A stretch of DNA of 18,343 bases from CAZTXD01 sp964617995. Its GTDB lineage: Bacteria > Actinomycetota > Acidimicrobiia > Spongiisociales > ZC4RG35. Position 1 is the first letter of the stretch. Each line of letters begins with the position of its first letter. A program made the position numbers and the translations under genes. The notes beneath the pieces were generated by a model. It was not told the origin of the DNA. It made no database searches and saw only the letters and a program-made list of their open reading frames with translations. The stretch covers positions 1 to 18,343 of the forward strand of contig CAZTXD010000064.1 in assembly GCA_964617995.1 (NCBI GenBank), given 5' to 3'. Below are positions 1 through 7,682 of this stretch, piece by piece.

Positions 1-48
1 TCGCGCATCGAATGCGCGCTATAGCGCGCATTCGATGCGCGAAAACGG
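1..48. repeat. Perfect 42-bp palindrome, copy 1 of a dispersed palindromic repeat
   Basis: Bases 1-42 are a perfect palindrome: 1-21 (starting TCGCGCATCGAATGCG) are the exact reverse complement of 22-42. It is followed by AAACGG to base 48, just past the 3' end of the leftward acyl-CoA dehydrogenase gene, whose stop codon is at 56-58. Bases 14-48 align without gaps to 15100-15134 with 4 mismatches in 35. The flanking AAAACGG and the second copy suggest that the full element continues left of base 1 with CCGTTT. A transcript in either direction would form a 21-bp stem, but no U-tract follows the stem in the gene's direction, so it is not a classic intrinsic terminator. Because the palindrome ends exactly at the sequence edge, an assembly fold-back is also possible. 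Confidence 0.8.
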
Positions 49-55
49 GATCGGG

Positions 56-1840
56 TTAGAACGCGGCGTCGGGGAGGTGCATGAGCGAGCCGTCCTCGGA
101 CTGGGCGGCATGGCGCCGAGCCGCCACCTTGGGGGCGATGTCTCGGATGAAGAACCGGGCCGAGGCCACTTTGCCGGCGTGGAAGGCCGACTCCTCCGCC
201 GAAGGAGCGGCGATCTCTCCGTGGCGCAACAGCTGCCAGGCGATCACGACCTCGGCCATGGAGTAGAGGAGGGCGTTGGCGTGGAGGCCGGCGTGATAGA
301 CCTGCTCGGTCGCTCCGCCCATCGCTGCCGTCAGGTCCTCGACCATCCGCCCCAGGTGGGCCTGGGTGTCGTCGAGGGCCCGACCCAGCATCTCCCTCTC
401 CGACGCCAGCGGGTCGCCGTCGTCACCGGCCTTGACGAAGGCGGCGATCTCGGCGGCGAGGGAGGCGAGGGTCTGACCCTGGTCACGGGCGATCTTGCGG
501 AAGAACAGGTCCATCGCCTGGATGCCGGTCGTACCCTCGTAGACGGTGTCGATCTTGGCGTCCCGGATGTACTGCTCCATCGGATAGTCCTGGATGTAGC
601 CGGACCCGCCCAGCACCTGCAGGGAGAGCGACAGCAGCTCGTAGGCCTTCTCGGACGAATAGCCCTTGATCAGGGGCAGCAGGAAGTCGCTGCGCTGCTC
701 CCAGCCGCCTTCCGGATCGACGATGGCCAGGTCCTGGGCCCAGGCCGCATAGGACCACAACGCCCGCAGACCCTCCGAGTAGGCCTTCTGGATCATCAGC
801 ATCCGGCGGACGTCGGGGTGCGAGATGATGGGAACCCGGGGGGCGGTCTTGTCGGTGAGGCGGGTCAGATCCGGCCCCTGGACCCGCTCCCGGGCATGGG
901 CGAGGGCGTTGAGGTAGCCCGTCGAGAGAGTGGCTGCCGACTTGGTCCCGATCGTCATCCGGGCATGCTCGATGACCCGGAACATCTGGCGGATGCCGTC
1001 GTGTATGCCGCCCACGAGATAGCCGACGGCCGGCCTCTCCAGCCCGAAGGTGAGCTCGCACGTGGCGGACCCCTTCAACCCCATCTTCTTCTCGAGGTTG
1101 GTGGCCACCACGCCGTTGCGCTCCCCCGGCGACCCGTCGGCGTTGACCAGGTACTTGGGGACTATGAACATTGACAGGCCTTTCGTGCCGGGACCGGCAC
1201 CCTCGGGCCGGGCCAGGACGAGATGGACGATGTTCTCGGCGGCATCGTGCTCGCCTCCGGTGATGAAACGCTTCACACCCTCGAGGTGGTATGTGTTGCC
1301 TTCTATGGGGACCGCCTTGGTGGTGGCGGCGCCGACGTCGGAGCCGGCATCTGGCTCTGTCAGCACCATGGTCCCCGCCCAGTTCCGCTCCACCATCGCC
1401 CGGGCCAGCTCCTTCTGCTCCTCGGTTCCCTCGTCGAATATGATCCGGGCGAACAGGCCCACTCCGTGGTAGAAGGTGGCGGTGGGGTTGGCCCCCAAGA
1501 ACAGCTCCTGGGTCGCCCAGAAGACACTGGGCGGCACTTCGGTGCCTCCCAGCTCCTCGATGAGACCGAGACGCGACCAGCCGGCGTCCTGAGCCGCCCG
1601 GATGGAGCGCTTGAGCCCCTCGGGAAGACGGACCTCCCCCTCGACCAGCTCCAGGGGCACCCGATCGGCCTCGACGAAGGAGTCGGCCCACTCGTGACGG
1701 GCGAACCGGTCGACCTCGCGGAGCAGATGGATGACGGTGTCACGATCGAGGTCGCTCCATCTCTCCAAGTGATCCTGGACGCGATGCACCTCGAACAGGT
1801 TGAACTCGAGGTCCTCGAGATTGGAGCGGTAGTGACTCAT
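56..1840 (-). CDS. Acyl-CoA dehydrogenase, FadE5-like long form (594 aa)
   Basis: This is a flavin-dependent acyl-CoA dehydrogenase, catalysing the first oxidation step of fatty-acid beta-oxidation. Residues 1-32 form the short N-terminal cap typical of the roughly 600-aa FadE5 type. The FAD/substrate loop VLTEPDAGSD is at 159-168, and GVKRFITGGEH at 188-198 lies in the middle beta domain. The C-terminal helical domain carries GGSGYIQDYPMEQYIRD (411-427) and VYEGTTGIQAMDL (433-445), where Glu435 is the expected catalytic base. About 130 further residues form the extra C-terminal helical domain of this class. ATG at 1840 follows a purine-rich GGGAAAGGCAGG. The gene is divergent from a TetR regulator, which probably controls it. 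Family assignment is firm; chain-length specificity cannot be read from the sequence. Confidence 0.93.
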   Translation of the reverse strand: MSHYRSNLEDLEFNLFEVHRVQDHLERWSDLDRDTVIHLLREVDRFARHEWADSFVEADRVPLELVEGEVRLPEGLKRSIRAAQDAGWSRLGLIEELGGTEVPPSVFWATQELFLGANPTATFYHGVGLFARIIFDEGTEEQKELARAMVERNWAGTMVLTEPDAGSDVGAATTKAVPIEGNTYHLEGVKRFITGGEHDAAENIVHLVLARPEGAGPGTKGLSMFIVPKYLVNADGSPGERNGVVATNLEKKMGLKGSATCELTFGLERPAVGYLVGGIHDGIRQMFRVIEHARMTIGTKSAATLSTGYLNALAHARERVQGPDLTRLTDKTAPRVPIISHPDVRRMLMIQKAYSEGLRALWSYAAWAQDLAIVDPEGGWEQRSDFLLPLIKGYSSEKAYELLSLSLQVLGGSGYIQDYPMEQYIRDAKIDTVYEGTTGIQAMDLFFRKIARDQGQTLASLAAEIAAFVKAGDDGDPLASEREMLGRALDDTQAHLGRMVEDLTAAMGGATEQVYHAGLHANALLYSMAEVVIAWQLLRHGEIAAPSAEESAFHAGKVASARFFIRDIAPKVAARRHAAQSEDGSLMHLPDAAF

Positions 1841-1868
1841 TCGCCTGCCTTTCCCGACCGTTTGATTC

Positions 1869-1904
1869 TTGAGTGCCTATTCTAATTTGAAAGTCTGCTC
1901 AAAT
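1869..1904. promoter_or_regulatory. Divergent promoter region with a probable TetR operator
   Basis: The 92-bp spacer between the divergent acyl-CoA dehydrogenase and TetR genes holds an unusually AT-rich patch. Bases 1885-1904 are an inverted repeat, ATTTGA-N8-TCAAAT, with perfect 6-bp arms. A second, partly overlapping pair is TTGAG (1869-1873) with CTCAA (1898-1902). On the minus strand, TAGAAT (1884-1879) is a good -10 box for the dehydrogenase, with a weak TTTATT 17 bp upstream, so the repeat would lie between the -35 and -10 boxes. That placement suits repression by the neighbouring TetR protein. The repeats are visible in the sequence; the regulator assignment is inference. Confidence 0.55.
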
Positions 1905-1932
1905 AAACCCCGGCCGTTAGCCTGACCGGCGC

Positions 1933-2481
1933 ATGCGCTATCGAGTAGGTCTGGAGACGCGGACCCGCATCCTGGAAGCCACCCGCGATCTGGTGGCGTC
2001 CCAGGGCCTCGACGGGACAACCATCAAGGCGATCTGTGATCGGGCCGGGATCCTGGCGGGTAGCTTCTACAACCTCTTCGCCTCCAAAGAGGAGGCCATC
2101 TTCACGGTGGTGGCCGACGCCATCCGGGCCGTCGACCCCGACCCGGACGGACCGAACACGCTCACCGAGCTGATCGAGGCCTACGTCGACTTCATCGAGA
2201 CTCAAGAGCCTGCCGCCCGGGTGTACCTGACGGTTGCGGTCACCGGGGGGCTCACCGACCCCGACATACGCTCTCGCATGCTCCGCCATCATGAGCAGCG
2301 GGTCGACCGATTCGCCGAAGCCCTGCTGTCGGCCAGGCCCGATCTCACCGAGGAGGAGATCCGCCAGCGGGTAGAAGCGCTGCTGGCTGCCCTCAACGGC
2401 CTCGCCTTCCACCGCCTGCTCGACCCCTCGTTCGACCTGAGGCGTCACGCCCGCGGGCTGCTCCAGATCGGGGGACGCTGA
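1933..2481 (+). CDS. TetR/AcrR-family transcriptional regulator (182 aa)
   Basis: A one-component repressor with an N-terminal TetR helix-turn-helix. The first helices match RTRILEATRDLVASQGLDGTT, split here across residues 9-29. The recognition part is IKAICDRAGILAGSFYNLFASKEE (30-53), with the family's typical G-S-F-Y-N-x-F-x-S-K-E-E pattern. The remaining roughly 130 residues are helical and form the ligand and dimer domain, which is not diagnostic. ATG at 1933 has no clear Shine-Dalgarno sequence, so the transcript may be leaderless or weakly translated. It is divergent from the acyl-CoA dehydrogenase, an arrangement typical of local fatty-acid regulators; the inducer is probably an acyl-CoA (inference). 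It converges with the serine-hydrolase gene with only 10 bases between the stop codons. Confidence 0.88.
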   Translation: MRYRVGLETRTRILEATRDLVASQGLDGTTIKAICDRAGILAGSFYNLFASKEEAIFTVVADAIRAVDPDPDGPNTLTELIEAYVDFIETQEPAARVYLTVAVTGGLTDPDIRSRMLRHHEQRVDRFAEALLSARPDLTEEEIRQRVEALLAALNGLAFHRLLDPSFDLRRHARGLLQIGGR

Positions 2482-2491
2482 GCCCTCTCCC

Positions 2492-3880
2492 TCAGTCGGC
2501 CAGCGTCGACGACACCCAGCCCCCGATCCTCTCCACGGAAGGGACGCCCCGGTCCCAGGAGGCCCACCCGTGGGTGAGGATCGCGACCACGTACACCGGC
2601 ATCCCGGCCCCGTCGTAGACGACACCGACCGAGTTGGCGGTCTGGGCGACGAACCCGTTCTTCTGCGCCACCTCCCAGCCGGAGGGGACCCCCTCGGTCA
2701 CTCCCCAGGTCTGGGAAGGGATCACCGACGTCATCAGGTCCTTCGCCACGGCCCGGCTGGATCCGTCGAGCGGACCCCCGTGGTCGAGGAGGACCATTCG
2801 GAGAAGGTCGGCCTGATCGTGAGCCGAGGTCGTCGTCCTGCCCCACGCCGGCTCGTAGTCGCCCACCACCGTGGTGTCGTCCAACCCGAAACGTCTCGCC
2901 TGTTCCCCGAACCACGGGGCTGCTCCGAACGACCGCCACAGCTCCCGGACGGGCTCGTTCTCCGACCTCGTGATCATCGGCTCCAGCAGGTCCATCTCCC
3001 TCCCGGTCGGGGAGCGCCCGGCGTCCTGGGCCTCGAGCAGGGTGCCGCCCAGCACCATCACCTTGAACACCGAAGCCGTCGGCTGTCTGTGCGGCCCATT
3101 CATCGAATAAGCACATGAGGTCTCTATGTCGTAGGCATAGGCGGTGAACGACACCTCCGGATGGGCCTGCTCTATCGCTGCTACCCGTCCCGCCGTGAAC
3201 GGGTTCTCGTTGCACAGGTCGGGCTCGAACAGCCGCACCGCCACCCGGGCAAACTCGGCGCGGGTCATCTCCGTGTAGCCATCGAAAACGCCCGAGGACG
3301 TGTCGAAGAGACCGTGATAGCCGGCGACGCGGGCCGCCTCCGCGAAGAAATGCCCTCCGGTGTCGGTCCAGGGATCCCCATAGCCGGCGGGGGCGTCGAG
3401 CCCGAACGCCCGCGCCAGCATCTTGGTGATTTGTCCGCGGCGGAGGACGTCGTCGGGGCAGAAGAAGCGGTTACGAGGGGGATCGCATCCGTGCACCACC
3501 CCCAGATCGGCCAGATGGTCGATGTAGGGCTCGGCGGCTCCTCCCCACGTCGTGTCGTCGTCCACGAAGTGATCCACCGTGCCGGGGCGTGCCGCATCCA
3601 TCGCCTCCTGGTGGCGGGCGAGGAGCACGAGGACCTTGGCGGCCTGGGCCCGGGTCAGCTTCCGATCGGGACACGAACGGCGGTTGGTGGGCGGGTCGCA
3701 GCCGTGGATCACGCCTCGTTCCGCCAGCCACTCCAGGGCCTGCTCGGCCGGATGACCGTCGTCGTCGACGAAGCGCCCGCTGTCCCCGACCGCCACGGCC
3801 GGGAACACGGCCGTCATCGACATGACCACCGCCACCAGAACGACGCCGACGGCCCTCGCTCCTAGCGGTATGTCCACCAC
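2492..3880 (-). CDS. Secreted SLH-like repeat protein with a beta-lactamase-fold serine hydrolase domain (462 aa)
   Basis: Residues 9-31 form a hydrophobic signal peptide. Three S-layer-homology-like repeats follow (about 36-90, 104-162 and 168-220). The first two carry the paired-cysteine motif (GCDPPTNRRSCP, GCDPPRNRFFCP); the third is degenerate. The C-terminal half is a class A beta-lactamase/D,D-peptidase fold. Ser270-Val-Phe-Lys273 is the SxxK nucleophile motif, Ser306-Glu307-Asn308 replaces SDN, and Lys407-Asn408-Gly409 replaces KTG. The omega loop before RTTTS is short and lacks the ExxLN deacylation motif of true beta-lactamases, so peptidoglycan D,D-peptidase or non-hydrolytic binding activity is more likely than resistance. 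The start is GTG at 3880, overlapping the end of the VanW gene by 19 bases, which implies translational coupling. Confidence 0.85.
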   Translation of the reverse strand: MVDIPLGARAVGVVLVAVVMSMTAVFPAVAVGDSGRFVDDDGHPAEQALEWLAERGVIHGCDPPTNRRSCPDRKLTRAQAAKVLVLLARHQEAMDAARPGTVDHFVDDDTTWGGAAEPYIDHLADLGVVHGCDPPRNRFFCPDDVLRRGQITKMLARAFGLDAPAGYGDPWTDTGGHFFAEAARVAGYHGLFDTSSGVFDGYTEMTRAEFARVAVRLFEPDLCNENPFTAGRVAAIEQAHPEVSFTAYAYDIETSCAYSMNGPHRQPTASVFKVMVLGGTLLEAQDAGRSPTGREMDLLEPMITRSENEPVRELWRSFGAAPWFGEQARRFGLDDTTVVGDYEPAWGRTTTSAHDQADLLRMVLLDHGGPLDGSSRAVAKDLMTSVIPSQTWGVTEGVPSGWEVAQKNGFVAQTANSVGVVYDGAGMPVYVVAILTHGWASWDRGVPSVERIGGWVSSTLAD

Positions 3881-5169
3881 CAGCTCTGGGTCGTCGACTC
3901 ACCGTTCTGGGTGATGGTTCGATCGACCCGCACCGAGCCGCCGCTCGAATCCACCGTGCCGGTGACCTTCCCGGAGACACGACGACCGTCGGAGCCGCCG
4001 TTGTCGATCACGTCGATCACCGACGAACGTGCGCCGCGGGGGTGATAGCCGCTCATCTGCCAGCCGCCGGCGTTGCCCCACAGCTCCACCGTTATCGAGG
4101 TGGAGGTGTGACGGGTACGGATGGTGACGGGGTTGACCGTGTCGTTGCGGAAGGCGACGTCGAGCGACGGGTAGCCGAGGGTGGCTTCGATCCCCACCGG
4201 GTAACGGTTGATCCAGATGCTGTGGGGCCGGTGGGCGACACGTTCGTAGCCGCCCCAGAAGATGGCGTTGAACATCGTCGTGGCGAACTGGCTGATCCCT
4301 CCGCCGACGCCGGAGCAGTAGCCGCTGCTGCACAGCACGGGCGCTTCCACGTAGCCCTTCGACCGGGTGCGGGGACCCACGACACCGTTGATCGAGAATG
4401 TCTCCCCCGGGTATACGACATGGCCGTCGAGGGTGTCGGCCAGGAGCTGGATGTTGTGGACCCGGGGCTCGCAACAGTCGTGGAAGGTAGTGAAACGCGA
4501 CACCCGCTCGGTCGGGGGAAGGGGCGGCGGGGTTATCGGCTGCAGCTCGGACAAGGCCCGCACCAGGAACGTGGCCATCTGGGCGCGGATCACCGGCTCC
4601 TGGGGGCAGTAACGGTCGTTGTCAGGCGGATTGCATCCCTTGGTGATGTCGGCGCCGGCGATGGCTTCGATGCTGTAGCGATGCACCGAATCCCCGGTGT
4701 CGGAGAACCCGGCGCCGCCCGTCACCGGCTCGAGGCCGAGCGCCCGGACCAGGAACGTGGCCATCTCCCCCCGCCTCACGGGGTCATTCGGACAGAACCG
4801 GTCGTTGGCGGGAGGGTTGCATCCCTTGGTTATCCCCGCCGCGGCGAGTCGCTCGATCGAGGAGCGAAAGATCGAGTTCCCGATGTCCGTGAAGGGGTTG
4901 CCCTCCGAGGGCGGCAGATCCAGCGCCCGATCGAGGAAGGCGGCCATCTCCCCCCTCGTCACCCGACGCTCGGGGCAGAAGATCGGCTTGTCGTCGTGGC
5001 AGCCCCGGGTGATCCCGGCTGCGGCCAGACCCTCGATGGCGGCCTCATGCGGGCTCCCTTGATCGTCGTAGAAGGTTCCCCCGGGGGGCAGATCCTCCTG
5101 GCCCAGCGCCGGCACGGCGAAAACGAGGAGAAAGAGAGTCGGCACGACCACGACAAGGACTCGGCGCAT
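3862..5169 (-). CDS. Secreted SLH-like repeat protein with VanW domain (435 aa)
   Basis: Residues 1-23 (MRRVLVVVVPTLFLLVFAVP...) form a signal peptide. Three SLH-like repeats follow (about 33-85, 94-146 and 155-207), each with a cysteine pair such as GCNPPANDRFCP. A proline-rich linker (212-219) leads into a VanW domain (about 225-375) with the hallmark stretches YPGETFSINGVVGPRT and GVGGGISQFATTMFNAIFW. VanW proteins are surface or cell-wall proteins of unresolved biochemical function; vancomycin resistance should not be inferred. The ATG at 5169 is preferred over an in-frame TTG at 5205 because it puts the signal peptide at the N terminus. Its end overlaps the downstream serine-hydrolase gene, so the two probably act together on the cell wall. 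Confidence 0.88.
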   Translation of the reverse strand: MRRVLVVVVPTLFLLVFAVPALGQEDLPPGGTFYDDQGSPHEAAIEGLAAAGITRGCHDDKPIFCPERRVTRGEMAAFLDRALDLPPSEGNPFTDIGNSIFRSSIERLAAAGITKGCNPPANDRFCPNDPVRRGEMATFLVRALGLEPVTGGAGFSDTGDSVHRYSIEAIAGADITKGCNPPDNDRYCPQEPVIRAQMATFLVRALSELQPITPPPLPPTERVSRFTTFHDCCEPRVHNIQLLADTLDGHVVYPGETFSINGVVGPRTRSKGYVEAPVLCSSGYCSGVGGGISQFATTMFNAIFWGGYERVAHRPHSIWINRYPVGIEATLGYPSLDVAFRNDTVNPVTIRTRHTSTSITVELWGNAGGWQMSGYHPRGARSSVIDVIDNGGSDGRRVSGKVTGTVDSSGGSVRVDRTITQNGESTTQSWWWTYR

Positions 5170-5205
5170 CCGGGGCAGTTTTGCAGGGCCACCGGGTTGC
5201 GCCAA

Positions 5206-5216
5206 TACGTTACGGT
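5206..5216 (+). promoter_or_regulatory. Possible -10 element for the metallo-hydrolase gene, near-leaderless
   Basis: Two overlapping TANNNT-type boxes, TACGTT (5206-5211) and TACGGT (5211-5216), lie just before the ATG at 5223. Transcription starting about 7 bases after either box would begin at or within a few bases of the start codon, as in leaderless actinobacterial genes. This would also explain the lack of a ribosome binding site. TAACGT on the opposite strand (5212-5207) could serve the divergent VanW gene. No convincing -35 box is seen. Confidence 0.3.
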
Positions 5217-5222
5217 GGTCAC

Positions 5223-5828
5223 ATGATCACGATCGACAAGCTGGCGGTAGGCCCCTACGACAACGACAGTTACGTCGTGGCCTGTGAGGAAACCCGGGAG
5301 GCGGTGGTGATCGATGCCGCCGCCGAACCCGACCGGATCCTGTCGGCCTGTGAGGGGCTCGAGGTCGGCTCGGTGCTGACCACTCACGGCCACCTCGACC
5401 ACATCGCCGCTCTCGACGTGGTCAAAGACGGCCTGGGTGTGCCCTGGCTCCTCCACCTGGCCGACGTGGATATCGCCGGGCGCTCCCCCGACGAACCTCT
5501 CGACGGGCGGGCGGAGGTCGTGTTCGGCAAGGTGGCGCTTCATGTGGTGCACACCCCCGGCCACACTCCGGGATCGGTGTCGTTCGTCTTCGAGCCGGAG
5601 GACGAGTCCGATGTGCACGTCCTGTTCTCCGGGGACACTCTCTTCCCGGGAGGTCCCGGAGCGACTCGATGGGACTACTCCAGCTTCGGCCAGATCATGG
5701 ACAGCCTCGAACAGGAGCTCTTCCCGCGGCTCCCCGACGACACGATCGTCCACCCCGGCCATGGTGCCTCCACCACCATCGGAGCGGAGCGTCCCCATCT
5801 GGGCGAGTGGAGACGTCGGGGATGGTGA
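5223..5828 (+). CDS. MBL-fold metallo-hydrolase, glyoxalase II-like (201 aa)
   Basis: A compact metallo-beta-lactamase-fold hydrolase of the glyoxalase II/persulfide dioxygenase-like type. The metal-binding motif THGHLDH (54-60) supplies His55, His57, Asp59 and His60. The others are His114 (TPGHTPGS), Asp138 (FSGDTLFPGG) and His180 (VHPGHG). The length fits minimal bacterial members of about 200 aa. The natural substrate could be a thioester such as a lactoyl-thiol, but the sequence does not fix it. ATG at 5223 is chosen because the protein aligns from MITIDKLAVGPYDNDSY, the usual beginning of the family. Its end overlaps the first LLM oxidoreductase gene, suggesting one transcript. Confidence 0.88.
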   Translation: MITIDKLAVGPYDNDSYVVACEETREAVVIDAAAEPDRILSACEGLEVGSVLTTHGHLDHIAALDVVKDGLGVPWLLHLADVDIAGRSPDEPLDGRAEVVFGKVALHVVHTPGHTPGSVSFVFEPEDESDVHVLFSGDTLFPGGPGATRWDYSSFGQIMDSLEQELFPRLPDDTIVHPGHGASTTIGAERPHLGEWRRRGW

Positions 5829-6739
5829 CCATGGAAATGGGCCTGCAGACCATGACCTCCTTCGAGGCCACGCTGACCCTGGCGGAGTGGGCCGAAGGGG
5901 AGGGGTTGGATGCCCTGGCCGTAGCCGACCACTACCTGACCGGGACCGACTCCACCTATGCCCTCGACCAGCTGGTGCTGTTGGGGGCGGTTGCGGCCAG
6001 GACCGGGCGAATCGCTCTCTCGACACTGGTCAGCCCCATCACGTTTCGTCATCCGGCGGTGATGCTGAAGTCGGCCGTCACCCTCGACGAGATCTCCGGT
6101 GGTCGTTTCACCCTCGGCGTCGGAGCCGGCTGGATGGAGGAGGAGCACGAGCGTTTCGGATTCGACTTCCCCTCCGTGGGTGAGCGTTTCGAACGCCTCA
6201 CCGACGCCCTCCGGTACCTGCGGGCAGCCCTGGGAGATTCCGACGAGGGTTTCGAGGGCGCCTACTTCCGGCTCGCCTCCGGCCCTCCGCCGGAGCCGAC
6301 GGGGAAGGCGGTCCGGCTGGTGGTCGGCGGCTCCGGCCCCGAGAGGACACCGAGACTGGCCGGCACCTATGCCGACGAGTTCAACCTCTTCCCCGGTCCT
6401 CACCCGTTCGGTGCCCGCATAGAGGCGGCCCGGAGCGCCGCCCGCGAGGCCGGCCGGGACCCCGACGAGCTGGCCATCTCGACGGCTTTCCCCCTCGTGG
6501 TGGGCAGCGACGCGAGAGAGGCCGACGACAGGATCGAGGCGGTGGCGGCCCGCCGGGGAGTCGACGCCGACCGGGTCCGAACCCGTTATCGGGAGCTGGG
6601 GATACCGATCGGGACCACCGACGAGTTCCTCACCTCGCTCGAAGAAATGGCGGATGAGGGTGTCGGACGGGTCTACTTCCAGGTCGCCTTCGACCCTCTG
6701 GAGGACATTCGCCACTCCGTCTCCCTTCTCCGGGGCTGA
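5822..6739 (+). CDS. LLM-class flavin-dependent oxidoreductase, paralog 1, probably F420-dependent (305 aa)
   Basis: A luciferase-like monooxygenase-family (beta/alpha) barrel protein. Diagnostic stretches are LAVADHYLTG near residue 40, a strand with ALSTLVSPITFRHPAVMLK, and GGRFTLGVGAGWMEEEHERF in the centre. In actinobacteria this subgroup normally uses coenzyme F420; the substrate is unknown. The start is taken at ATG 5822, which overlaps the TGA of the metallo-hydrolase (5826-5828) and has GGAG 9 bases upstream. ATG 5831 in the same frame is an equally reasonable choice and would shorten the protein by three residues. It is followed 19 bases later by a paralog with matching core motifs. 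Confidence 0.85.
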   Translation: MVTMEMGLQTMTSFEATLTLAEWAEGEGLDALAVADHYLTGTDSTYALDQLVLLGAVAARTGRIALSTLVSPITFRHPAVMLKSAVTLDEISGGRFTLGVGAGWMEEEHERFGFDFPSVGERFERLTDALRYLRAALGDSDEGFEGAYFRLASGPPPEPTGKAVRLVVGGSGPERTPRLAGTYADEFNLFPGPHPFGARIEAARSAAREAGRDPDELAISTAFPLVVGSDAREADDRIEAVAARRGVDADRVRTRYRELGIPIGTTDEFLTSLEEMADEGVGRVYFQVAFDPLEDIRHSVSLLRG

Positions 6740-6758
6740 CCGCCCTACCCTCCGGCCG

Positions 6759-7670
6759 ATGGATCTCTCGATCATGACCGAACCGCACATCGGCGGGACC
6801 TACCAGGAGTTGCTGGCCCTGGCCCGGCTGGCCGACACCGACGGCCTCCACTCTTTCGCCCGGTCCGACCACTACTACTCGGGTAGGGACCCGAAACCGG
6901 ACGCCACCGACGCCTTCGCCACCCTGGGCGGCCTCGCCCGCGAGACGGAGAACGTGCGTCTGGCGGTGTTGGTATCGCCGCTGACGTGGCGGCATCCCGC
7001 GGTGATGGCCAAGGCCGCCGCAACGTTCGACCAGATGTCGGGTGGTCGCTTCGACCTGGGTGTGGGTACGGGCTGGATGGAGGAGGAGCACGCCGCCTTC
7101 GGCATCGACATGCCCGCTCTGGGCGAACGCTATGCCCGGCTGGAGGAGGCCCTCGACTACCTCACCGCCGCCTTCGCTCCCGGGCCGAGCAGTTTCCGGG
7201 GCGAGTTCTACCGTCTCGACGCCACGGTCGAACCCACCCCCGCCGACGTCCGCCTGATCGTGGGCGGGGGCGGTGCGAAGCGGACACCGGCCCTGGCAGG
7301 GCGCAAGGCCGACGAGTACAACACGTTCCTCGCGCCGGCCGAAGAGGTGGCGTCCCGGGTGCGGGTCATGAGAGAGGCAGCCGGTGACCGGGCCGTGACG
7401 GTGACCGCCATGGGCCCGGCGCTGGTGGGGAGGACCGACGCCGAGTACCGGGACCGTCTCGGCTCTGCCGCCGCTGCCCGCGACGTGTCACCGGAGGACC
7501 TGGAGGCTCGCTATGCGGCCGCCGGGGTGCCGGTGGGCCCGCCGCAGCGGGCGGCGGAGACCCTGGCTGCGCTGGAAGAGGCCGGGGTGGAGCGTCTCTA
7601 CGTCCAGTGGCTGGACGTCGGCGACGTCGATGGGCTCGCCAAGACCCTGGAAGCGCTGAGGGCGGGCTGA
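6759..7670 (+). CDS. LLM-class flavin-dependent oxidoreductase, paralog 2, probably F420-dependent (303 aa)
   Basis: A second luciferase-like barrel protein, clearly a paralog of the preceding gene. It shares SDHYYSG versus ADHYLTG, LVSPLTWRHPAVMAK versus LVSPITFRHPAVMLK, and GTGWMEEEH versus GAGWMEEEH. The C-terminal part has a matching VGGGGAKRTPALAGRKADEYN segment in place of VGGSGPERTPRLAGTYADEFN. The start is ATG 6759, giving MDLSIMTEPHIGGTY. No good ribosome binding site precedes it, so expression probably depends on the upstream gene, which ends 19 bases earlier. The substrate is unknown. Local tandem duplication followed by divergence is the likely origin. Confidence 0.86.
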   Translation: MDLSIMTEPHIGGTYQELLALARLADTDGLHSFARSDHYYSGRDPKPDATDAFATLGGLARETENVRLAVLVSPLTWRHPAVMAKAAATFDQMSGGRFDLGVGTGWMEEEHAAFGIDMPALGERYARLEEALDYLTAAFAPGPSSFRGEFYRLDATVEPTPADVRLIVGGGGAKRTPALAGRKADEYNTFLAPAEEVASRVRVMREAAGDRAVTVTAMGPALVGRTDAEYRDRLGSAAAARDVSPEDLEARYAAAGVPVGPPQRAAETLAALEEAGVERLYVQWLDVGDVDGLAKTLEALRAG

Positions 7671-7682
7671 CCCAGCCTTTCT

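Noticed and set aside
2492..5169. Antibiotic-resistance locus (VanW and beta-lactamase domains)
   Set aside because: VanW-domain proteins are widespread surface proteins without proven glycopeptide resistance, no vanHAX genes are nearby, and the hydrolase lacks the class A deacylation motif.
5170..5205. TTG start for the VanW protein
   Set aside because: It would place 12 extra residues before the signal peptide. The ATG at 5169 gives a standard MRR-plus-hydrophobic signal sequence.
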